This document shows, piece by piece, positions 42,713-54,700 of a stretch of 64,000 bases of DNA. Position 1 is the stretch's first letter. Each line of letters begins with the position of its first letter. A program made the position numbers and the translations under genes. A model generated the notes under the pieces. The model was not told the origin of the DNA and made no database searches. It worked only from the letters and a program-made list of their open reading frames with translations. Location: the NCBI GenBank assembly GCA_963931865.1, contig OZ007505.1, positions 15,218,034-15,282,033 on the forward strand, given 5' to 3'. Source of the stretch: Axinella damicornis (taxonomy: Eukaryota; Porifera; Demospongiae; Axinellida; Axinellidae).

Positions 42713-45700
42713 ATGGAGCTGTCAAGAATATCTGCGTGCGTCGTTTTCTTGCTGATTTCGGTCCTCTCCTTTGCAAGAGGCCAATCGCAATGCCGAATGT
42801 TTAATGGAGAGCTTCCCAATGATGCGCGTGTCGAGTGTGGTAAGCCAAATTCACTATAGGTATGCAGCATTGACTTTAGTATGCAACATAATTGTAACAG
42901 CACTCCAGGTTTTAATTATCTATGGTATATTATCCATGATTGCACTGGCTAATTTCACAATTCACACTCAGTGTAGCTAGGGTTTATTCCCATTTGGTCA
43001 ATTCCCATTTCGTCAATTCCCACTTCGTCAATTTCACTTCGTCAATTCCCACTTTGTCAACTTCCCACTTTGTCAATTCCCACTTTGTCAACATTGACCA
43101 AGTGGGAATTGACAAAGTGAGAAATTGACAAAGTGGGAATTGGCAAATTGGGAATTGACGAAGTGGGAATCATTCTATGGTAAACATGGTATGCAAACCA
43201 AGTGTGCATAGTAGCTATAAGGCTGGCTATAACAACATGGGTTGTGAGACTTATTTCTCCAACAATGTATGCTAGCTTTCTTGGGCATTCATTGACAACT
43301 ATACATCTCTTTCGTCTGGGTGTCATGTGATCCTGTTCAAGCTGGACTGCTGTGAGTTCCATAGGTGCTTGCTCTTCTTTGATGGTATCCACCAGTCGGT
43401 AGCTAGCTGTTTGTATGTCGCCGACTAATGATTGAATTAAACTTACTGTGCCATCCCTCCAAGTGATTGCTTGTTCTGCTCCCATCAAGCTCAAAGACAC
43501 TCCACATTGCAGGACAAAACTGCCCACCATCTAGCTGGCTAGGTGTTTTCAACATAGCTGAGAAGATCATCCAACTGAGGGAGTGCACTGGGCATTTTTT
43601 TGTTTGAGCTTGGAGTAGTAGATTGAGATCTCCCACTCTGCTAACTCACTGAAATTGTTCACTCACTTCCTGGGGGTTCCTCCCTGAGCTTCAGTCAATG
43701 CACATGCCTGGTAATTGAGCCCTGAGTCTCACAACCCATGTTTGCCATACTATGCACCCTTGCTATGCAGTATTTAGTATAGATTCCCACTTTGTCAATT
43801 CCCAATTCGTCACTTACCACTTTGTCAATTTCTCACTTTGTCAATTCCCACTTGGTCAATGTTGACGAAGTGGGAATTGACAAAGTGAGAAGTTGACAAA
43901 GTGGGAATTGACAAAGTGAAATTGATGAAGTGGGAATTGACGAAATGGGAATTGACCAAATGGGAAGACACCGTAGCTAGTAGTCATAATAATATTCTCT
44001 TGGTCCATTATACGTGGGAATTAAGGTCTACGATTGTCGTGTATATAGTTACCCTACAACCCGGGTGGGCGAAATACTCATTAGCATGTAGCTACTTAAT
44101 GCGCGGAGGTAAAGTGAGTTAACAATGGCTGTTTTTCGCAAGTTAAGGTTACAGGATACACGTGAGGGCGCCGCGCGCAGTGTAGCTATTGAAAGTGCAT
44201 GAATTTTCTAGCCGAAATTAAATTGTAGAACTCGAATTGGAGCTGATCAACGGTGTTAAAATAGTCATCCGGGGCATATAGCGGGCATGAGGGAAGCTTT
44301 TTGATAGCATAGTTCTTGACAAATTTATCTGCTGACCTGCTCGAAAAAAGCGCTTTTTGGTGAATGAACTGCTCGTTGTGTTGCACGGCTGTACAGCGTA
44401 TCCGTAAAAGCTTGTGTCTGGCCGGTCGTACATACAATGGCATAAAATAAGTATCTTGTCTTGCTGTATAATGGCAAAATTTTATGCCAAACTTGTCTTG
44501 CTGTATAATGGCAAAATTTTATGCTGAACTTGTCTTGCTGTATAATGGCAAAATTTTATGCTGAAACGTCGTGCATAAAATTCCCTCGTGTACATTTTGC
44601 ACAGTATCATAAAGGCAAAATTTTATGCCAACTGCTTTAATTAAAGGGTCTCACCCTAATTGGGTTAATTAAAGGGACATACTCATTTTGTGAGCCCAGT
44701 TTGAATGTGAAGGTTGGCATAAAATCTTGCCTTGGTGTTTCCACACAAAGGCGAAATTTTATGCTGACTACTTTATATCATGCTCGTGTTCTAACATCAC
44801 AATCGAATTTCATGAATATCGTCACACTGTTCTGTATGTACTGCAGTAGTTATACATATGAACTATGAATACCATTGGTGCAGCATGGGAATATGCAGCT
44901 GCAGTACTTGTGACTCACTGACATTGGAACAAACTCGTAATTGTGCATGTGGGAGGAGCTCAATCACATGAGAAGGGCTGCACAGTAGTTGGGGGTGGGT
45001 GTGGGCAAGCTAGCAAGACAGAAGTCCCATTGTATTTACAACCCCTATGAATACAGAATATCATAGACTCGGTAGTCTATATGTAGGGATAGAGTGGACA
45101 CGCTAATACAAAAACATCTTTCAAAATTAATCTCAAAAACGCAGGCTTAATTGACACCACATCTTCCTTTCCTCGAGCTCCTTAATGTAACAGCATTCGA
45201 CTACACAGTCATGAGGTGGGTGGCAGTGTGGTGTATTCATTGTTGTGTAACGTTATGTCATGTATTGTAATATTATAATTGTGCATGCTTGCATTCTTTC
45301 ATGTATCAGTATAAAAGACATGTTTGTACAGATTGTCAGATGAGAGATTAACTGCTGAGTAAATGAGTGTGTAGTTCCATGAAGCGTACATCTACATACA
45401 ACAGGCAGTGGCTCGTGTTCGTATCAATAAGGAGGATCCTGAGTTTTATGCCACTGTATTAATTAAGGCCATTTTTCTCAGTGTCATGAAGGCATCAAGG
45501 GATTCAACCCTGGAAAAAATCTGTGAGGCATTGTATTGGACTGGAGTGACATGGAAAGAAAAGGACTAGAACTTGCTGTAGGCATGCAAGGATACGGCTG
45601 AGAAACTCATGGTTGGGTATCTGGTACATTATGCGCGATCGTATCACGCGAGTAGCTGAGTGCCCCTCTACCAGTATGTAGCTATAAAGGAGGCCGTGAT

Positions 45701-48700
45701 GCATTCTGCATAATAGCTCGTTCAGTGACCTCTGCCAAATGCAAGTCTGAGGAGTTAAAAATGTTCTGTACTCTTAAAGGCAGCCTAATCTTTGCAGAAA
45801 TAAAGCACATTGTTCCTCTAACAGAAGAAGCACTCCTGGGTGAGAAGCAGATTGTGGCATCATGGAGTCAGACTTCACACTGGGGTGAATGGTGGACACG
45901 CTTCCCCAATTGCAAATGCTTACTCAGGTTTTTTCTCACCAGTATGCAGAGTGGCATGGTATTCCACGAAATACTAATGGTGTGGAGCGAATAAACCAGG
46001 ACAGTAAGCAAGAAAACCCCACATCTTTCCATGGAACATCTGATAAAGCCAAAGCATTAGTAGTGATTTGATTTAGAGTCTGATTTAGTCCCTCTGGTGC
46101 GAAAAGGCAAGGGCAAGAGTAACAAGATTACTGATTCTTTCAAAGGAATAGGTCAACGTGTTGAAGTTAGATGGTCTCGGGCCTGGGAACGAGGCTAGGT
46201 ATAAGGGAACATTGATAGAGTTCAATGTTAAGACGGGGGAACTGGATGGCTCGATTGGATGCCAACATTGCACAATCAAGGATGTCCGTCTGATTTGACT
46301 GAGTTTATCCACTGCTACTCTTCCATTATTCATTCATCATTATCCAGTCCAACCACTCAATCTTCCACAATTACGATTACCCTTTTATTATGCTCCTATT
46401 TATTATGTACTGATTGATATAATTATAGTATATTGTTCGCCGTAATCAATTCAATGTGACCTGTATTCAAACTGTTAGTATGCCCCTTTAATTAACCCAA
46501 TTGGGGACACCCTTTACATCATAGTTTCCCTTCCAACCTGCTTTCAAACAGGGCTCACAAGATGAGTTACATTAGCCCAAATAGGGTGAAACCCTTTCAT
46601 TAAAGCAGTTGGCATAAAATTTCGCCTTTGTGTGGAAACACCAAGGCAAGATTTTATGCCAACCTTCACATTCAAACTGGGCTCACAAAATGAGTATGTC
46701 CCTTTAATTAACCCAATTAGGGTGAGACCCTTTAATTAAAGCAGTTGGCATAAAATTTTGCCTTTATGATACTGTGCAAAATGTACACGAGGGAATTTTA
46801 TGCACGACGTTTCAGCATAAAATTTTGCCATTATACAGCAAGACAAGTTCAGCATAAAATTTTGCCATTATACAGCAAGACAAGTTTGGCATAAAATTTT
46901 GCCATTATACAGCAAGACAAGATACTTATTTTATGCCATGTTCTGCACGACCCCGGCCTGCAGCTAGTGACAGCGCACCTCCACCGCCGGAATGAAGTTG
47001 CTCACGCTCTTCCTACTAGAGATTTTTGGCTAGAAAAATTTAGCATGCAGTTTCAATACACTTCGCGCTGCCAGCGCACGAGTATCCTGTATGCTAGGCC
47101 AACACTTCGGAATTCCGAATGCGCTTCTTGATCTTCTCATGCATGTCGAGCGCGCAGTACTGACTCTTACCCGTATACGTTCAGTACACAAAGTACTGCT
47201 ACTGCATGGTACGTCATGAGTTTTTGTCACTAGAGTGACATGAATTTTGCAGCATGCAGCGCAGGCTACAATAATATACCCATGTCAGTCGGGCCATGAT
47301 TTGAAAAATGGATGCAAATGCTACGAGAAGAGAAAAAAGTAGAAACGCCTTACTGAATGGGTAGAGTAAAGCACCAATGTCCGGCCATCACCATGCATAG
47401 CCTCGTTCCCAGGCCCACACGTTCCGCGTGAGGGCCTGGGTACAGTACTAGGCTACACCATGCATACCACATTTCCACGATCAAACGCCGCACTTGATGA
47501 GTGACCGCACCGGAGGACCGTTGTCCGGTTGCATAATAAGGTTGGAAACCATGTCCGTGCATTGGCTTAATTCGCCAACTTATGCAGGCACATTGCTGCC
47601 AGACCAAATTACCGTAGGCAGTTCTGCTAGCTACTCCAGTTCTGAACTACATGTAGTGGCTGACGTAGTTCATGAATGGGAGCTATTGCCTATTGGGGCT
47701 GCTACTTCCGGCCGATTATTATAATATTACACTCCTGGTAGGGGAAAAATTGTGCCGCGTAATATATAATGTTTGAGTACTTAGGATTGGCCTACAGAGA
47801 TTCTGACTACACCGCCGTGATCGCTATCAAGCACTGACCTGAATGTAAAAAGTTGGTGCTGAAACTCACCTTGGTGGTGGAGATATGAGCGCTTTTGTCG
47901 CGCCGTTGGCCGCCATTGCTCGAGCGCTCTCTTCGACTTCCGGTGGCAGTACCGTTCCTAGTGACCTCACAGCCGTGATCGCTGTCGTTCACTGACGCTT
48001 ACATGCCGAAACTCACCGTGCTGGCTAAGTTGTGAGTGCTGTAACAATGTTATGTCTTCCTTTTGGTCGCCATTGCAGCGTGGTTGCCACGTGGCATGTG
48101 CGTTAATTGGAACGAATTGCAGCTTGCGCGCGCGCTACGGCGAGTCGCAACGGGGTTGCAACGCGGCTACCAGGAGTGCGGTTGCCCCTCGATAATTACA
48201 CTCCTGGTATAGGAAAAATTGTGCCGCGTAATGTAATATAATATAATATAATTAACTCGTTCGAGTGATAGGAATGGCCTACGAAGATTCTGACTACACC
48301 TTCATGATCGCTATCATGCACTGTCCCCACCGTACAATTTTGGAGCTGAAACTCACCTTGGTGGTGGAGATATGAGCGCTTTTGTCTCGCCGTGGCCGCC
48401 ATTGCTCGAGCGCTCTCTTCGACTTCCAGTGGCAGTACCGTTCTTAGGAAAGGCACACGAAGATTCTGACCACACAGCCGTGATCGCTGTCGTTAACTGA
48501 CGCTTACATGCCAAAACTCACCGTGCTGGCTAAGTTGTGAGTGCTGTCTTGTCTTCCTTTTGGTCGCCATTGCTCGCGATCGACTGAGCCACGTGGCATG
48601 TGCGTTAATATATATATATATAAATTTTAATGACAATGGAAGGCCGGGGGACCCATATGTCAAGACTACAGATAAATACGTACGAATACACACTTGTTAA

Positions 48701-51700
48701 AGTTAAAGATTACGCTTTACCAAGAAACTTTGGTACACAAACACACCTGTGAGCCAAATGATATGAACATTCTTTGAGAGCAAAATAAATATTAGCTTGT
48801 CCGTAGAGCTCATGTGGGGAAAGGAACTGTTGAGGGATCTGCAGCAGTTAAATAGTTCGTCTCTGTAATGACCTCGCCACAACCGGCAGGTGATCAGTGC
48901 AGTTAATTGGAACGAATTGCAATAATTTAGCTTCGCTACGGCGAGGCAATCGCGGCGTTGCAACGGCTACCAGGAGTGCGGTTGCCCCTCGCTAATAAAG
49001 CAAATATAAACAAATAAAAAACCTCCCAGCCCACAGGAAGGACCTACAAAGGTTCTGACTAAATCTTCATGATCACTATCGTGCAGTGACCCAACCGTAC
49101 AATTTTGTTGCTGAAATTTATCTTGGTAGTGGAGTTGTGAGTGCTTTTGTCTTCCCTTCTGCCACCATTGCTCAAGCGCTCTCTTCAACTTTCAAAGTTT
49201 CAATGCCGCAAAAACTATGACCACACAGCGAGTTGTAACCGGTTGCATCGCGGCTACCAGGAGTGCGGTCACCCCTCGTAATAATAATAATAATTTTAAT
49301 GACAATAGAGGCCAGGAAGGCCCAATAGTCAAAATACGGAGGATTATACAATTGACTGAAGTGCTTTATGTGGGATATTCAATGCATAACTAATATAGCT
49401 AGTATCCTAAATGTTTAAATACATTACTATCATTACTTTGGAATATAAAGATCATTTTATCTGTATCTGTCATGGTGGAGAATGCTGGATTTAGAATTGA
49501 GCATCTATTTGTGGTGGCCGAACATTGGTGCTTTACTCTAGCTAGTTAGCTAGCTATAGCTAGTTAGCCTACGGATAATATTCACTAAAACAAAATATAG
49601 CTACATTATATCGGGAGATGACAGTACCTCAGTATACGCATGTACCTAAAGTGAGTGGAGTCTCCATGAGTGATATATATATATATTTTGTTCCCTACGC
49701 TTGTTGATAGTTGCTGCGAGATCCACTGCCACCTGTGAGGCCCTCCAGAGCCTGACAGATACATGTGCCTCTACGGTCAGCTGTACCAGAAACCAACAGT
49801 GCACTGAGCTCCAGTGTAATTTCGTTGGATTGAAGAAGAGGCACTCTGACACTTTTGCCATGTAGTCAGCCAGCAGCCATTGGACTCATCCTCTACAGTC
49901 CTACTTCAGTCATCCTGAACCAAGCAATAGACAGGACCACAACAATCCTGGGTGTGGCTGATGGTCCCTCTGTGGTGGTGACATTGGATCAGCTTACAAA
50001 TTCCATTGGACTAGAGGTAGCTAATCGTTACCATGAACAGTAGTTAGCCGCATTCTGATACCTGATTGCATGCTTAGCTATATGTGAATGACCTAGACAA
50101 AGATTCTCACTATATGCCATCACGATCAATATGTCATGCACTGCATGTCCTAAACGTAAAATGCAGTCATAATAAGCATCGTATATATCACTGACTAACA
50201 AACCAATTATGTTATTCATTATCCTTGTATTCCCAGATCCACCCAGCTAAGCGGTGCCTTTGAAGCCCAATATACCCTATAGTATCCTCTTGTAGGCAAA
50301 AACAAAAGAAAAGATGATGCTCGCCATCATAATCATCATACAGAACAACAACCAAAAAAACAGCAGTACATCAGCTGATTCTGGCAGAGCAAGCTATTTA
50401 TTTGTGCCCTTGAATTCTCCCACAGATCGCACTAGAAGGAACGATGGTGTTCCAATACACCCAAATCCCTCTTACCTCTGCCTGCTTACAAGGTATATTT
50501 CCAGATCAGTAATGCAATCCACCACAACTTTCTTGCATACTACTTATTGACATTTCCAGTGGAAAGTAGCTAGACGTGCTTTGCATTATGCATGGTGCTT
50601 TGTATTGCAAGTGTACAGAATACTGAAACTTCACACTATAGCTATACAGGCAGAAAAAGGTTCGGTGCCTGTGGGCATGCCTCCTTGGCAAACCCATATG
50701 CTGGTCAGCCCCCTTGATGGAACTATATTCAAGGTGTTTGAACCGAAGTACCTATGCTGCATGAATCGAAGTACCTATGCTGCATGAGTATGCTCAGAGT
50801 CATCTTTGTATATTAGTTCCTGTTCTGCACATCTTGGGCCTATCAAAGCAGTCCAACTTCATTTCCATGACTTGCATTCTTGAATTTTAGCCTTTCCACA
50901 ACATAGCTACATGTAGCTATAACCAGTGATTATACTAACTATCTGAGACCATACACTGGTGGCCAAAAAAGGGCACATGCATGACTTCATGCAAACAGTA
51001 TAAGATTTCAGCAAACTAGATAAATTTATGTGCTTGCATGAAGGGCTTATAGCCCCCTTTTTGCAGAAATCGATATGACGGAGGCAACGCTTTGGAAATT
51101 ATGTCACACACTTAAATTGTTGCATGTTCATTGTGCATGCATGCAGCTGATTCTCAAGGTCATATACACATCCTGACACATCCTGCAACAAACAAAGTCA
51201 GCATTAAGTGTTTCATAGAGTAAATATGCAGACCATCCAATTCTTTCGGCAAGCTTATCCTCAGAAGAAACAACACCATGCACGGAGTCCAAAGATTGGT
51301 GGAACCATGAAACCCTCAGCACAAAGAAGGCAGACTCGAGACTCTACGTTATGTAAAGGGATTCTTGTTTAATTATAAGATGCGTGAAGCGATCAGACTT
51401 ATTATTATTATCAGAAATGCCCACTCACATATGGTGTTGAGACGATGCAGAATAGTAGAAATACATTGAAAATCGGAAGACATATACATGCATGAATAAG
51501 GATCTACGGGTTTGATGAAAATTCAGCCTGACCAGGGCCTAACATTTGCATCTAAGTCTGAGCTTTACAGCAGCATCTCCGCACAGAGATAGCAGAAAGG
51601 CTCTTGCATGGCTGCTGCTGAACACAAAGGTCCTATAGCTGCATGCCTTTCTGCTGCTGCTAATTATATATAGTATACCAAGCAAGTAAGTTAGACCTAG

Positions 51701-54700
51701 GAAGTTGCAACAAATGGTTAGGTATTATAGAGGTGTGACTATATCCTGCAGTTAGGGGTGTGACTATATCTTGCAAGTAGGTGTAACTATCCTGCAGTTA
51801 GGTGAAACTGTAATTAAATAGCATAGCTGCAGTTAGGTGCGACTATCGTACCCTGCAATTATAGTTGGGTGCATGCAACGAATCTGATGGACACAACTAA
51901 CCCATAATTTCATAGACACTGGGTCAGACAGCAGGAGCACTACCAGCACAGGACGTTGCAGTATTGGAAGCCTAATTCTCTCTGCTGATGAGATGGTGAG
52001 TTGGTAACCTAGACATAACCGTTATAGCTATTCACATGTGATCAGTGTTCTGACTCTCTGCATACTATTGTAACAAGGGTGGTATTCAGGCATACTGTTG
52101 ACTTTAACAGGATTTCATTTGAAAATGTATGCATGCAGTTGAATTGGAAGTGATTTCCTTTGGTTTGTTAACTCCTTTCCATAGTGTCCACTGGATGAAT
52201 TGATCCAAACTGGCAGAAGTTTCTTATCAAGCGGTCAGACTGGAAATGACAGTTTGGAAAACTTGAATGAGAATTTAACTGCAGCTACATTCTTACTACC
52301 CTCTGTTTTCCAGTCCATTCCAATACCAAGTGACTCGGTAATCGGAGTTTTCTTTACTCTTCATGAGTCAATCACAACTGGAGACCCAACCGATATTGTT
52401 GCGACTGAAATACTTGGGGCAGCTGTAGGGTCAGAACTACTGATGTTCTCTGAACTTGTAGAACCTGTCAGGATCTTGCTGCGAAAGGTGAGTGATCATG
52501 GGGATCGGCAGGCAATAGTGTTATACAGCTGTGCTATTGTCAAGCTGGTTATGTGATACAATGAGCACAGTATGCAGTGCTTTACAGATTATAAAGGACG
52601 CAAGAACCATTAATGCTTTAGCCGAAGGGTGAGGGCTGGGATATTTATAGTCCATATAGCACTTTCACACACTGTGGAAAAGAAGGGTTGTTTTAACCAG
52701 CCTCTAGCTGGTCACCATGCACAGTTGCATCTCAGTGATCAAAGAATGTGTCCACATGCAACTGCTTCACTTCTCAGAAAGTTGTAGTTTCCTGACTTAG
52801 CTTAATAATTATTGTTTACCCTTCATCTGCTTGAATGCACATTGTTTGGTATTGAGGCAGCAATTAAGGCACTTAGTCGTCTGTTACTATTTTTACAGGG
52901 TAGCTAGAATGAGTGCTACAAGTGCAGCTGCATGCACATCTACGTAGCATTCCGGAATGCTACGTAGATGTGCATGCAGATCACCATAGTTGCATCTCAG
53001 TGCCTCCTCCACTGTGGTGATCATGGAATGCACAAATGTTGTTCTTAACCATAGGTATGTGATTTAATTGTTTACCCATCTGTATGTCTGTTGGAGGACC
53101 TATGATAGTGATCACATTGTTTGGCATTGAAGCAGCAACTATGGCAGCCGTTCATTCAGTAGAATTGCTAAGAGTGCAGCTGCATGCACTTCTACATAGC
53201 AGTCCTATAGTTACCTGGAACTAAGAAACTTGACCTAGGTTATCTCAACTGGCCTACTAGGATTTCCTATCTAATAGGATTGCACTTGTGTGCTCATTCC
53301 TTGATCACCACAGCGGAGGAGGCACTGAGATGAAACTGAGGTGACCAAAGCCTGGTTAAAGCAATTCATCTCTCTTTACAGTGTACCATGTTATATACTC
53401 CACAATCTGTGCATTACTATGTCAGTGCATAGATTGCAAATACGATGCAGACTGAGCGTTTATGAGATATTCCATGAACCTGCGATAATCACATACAACA
53501 AATAACTATATATGCACACAGAAATGCATCAGGATTCTATCTAGTTTACAATTAATTCAGGCAGTCATTGCATGTGTATAAGCACATTACCGAGTTGGAT
53601 GTGAGGTCTATTCAGGCTACGAAAAGAAATATGTGATGGGTTCCATTTTCTTATCTCTTATGGTGTATTTTTCCTCTGCAGACTTCTTTGCAGGATACTA
53701 CGAATGAACGATGTGTCTCGTGGGATTTCAATCTTCAAGGTAAAGTAGATGAATTCATGCATGCACCCTATAGCTATGTTATCTATTTTACTTCATTTAC
53801 CTGATATATTTTGCATGCTTTTCATTATTAGTTCACTGATATCATTCTATTAGTTCAATGATGCATTTGATCTCACAACAGACTGGATCACTGAGGGATG
53901 CCAGACAGAAGTGAATGGAAATGTTGTGACATGTACATGCAACCACCTCACCAACTTTGCAGTTCTTGTGGTAAGAATTTTAATTGTTGCAATATTTGTG
54001 GTAGCTACTCTCTACTCTAGACAAGAACAGCTAGGCTGCAGTTGATATACTGCCATAATTATTGATCACAATCAGCACTCTTGAGTACCATTGCAGCAAT
54101 AACAGACTCCCTGATGGTGTGACAATCCCACAAAAATGTCGTTAATGGGCTGTATAGGCCAAGAATTAAGGTCATACTTATTTGCTTATCTGATTTCCAG
54201 GATATCTGCTCAAGATTTATATTTTTTTGAGAACTGTTTGTCTTCTGGTGAACTCTTCACTGCACTGTCAGTACTCACGATCATTGGGGCAGTCCTTTCA
54301 CTCTTCGGAATAATTGCTACTATTGTCACCTTGCTACTCTTCAAGTGAGTCTCAGTATACTCGAGTAGTATTAATAAGTATAGCTAGCTATAGCTGCCTG
54401 TAGTTAGCTACACAACAGCTCTAAATATGAACTATGCTGTGTCCATGGCAACGATCCTTGTATCTATTTCATGGACTACATCCTCCTCAGAATTGGATGT
54501 TTGTGTGTGAGTTAGAGCCCTTCAGTGTATGGTTTCACCGCATTATGGGATGCTCCACATTGGATATGACAATGATAAAAGTAATAATATGGATGCTAAA
54601 ATGTGCATTGTCCCTTTACAGAAACCTCCGCCAGCGAGATGCAACTAAATATCACATCCAGCTCTGCATAGCCCTATTCTGTATGCTCACTGTCTTTGTA

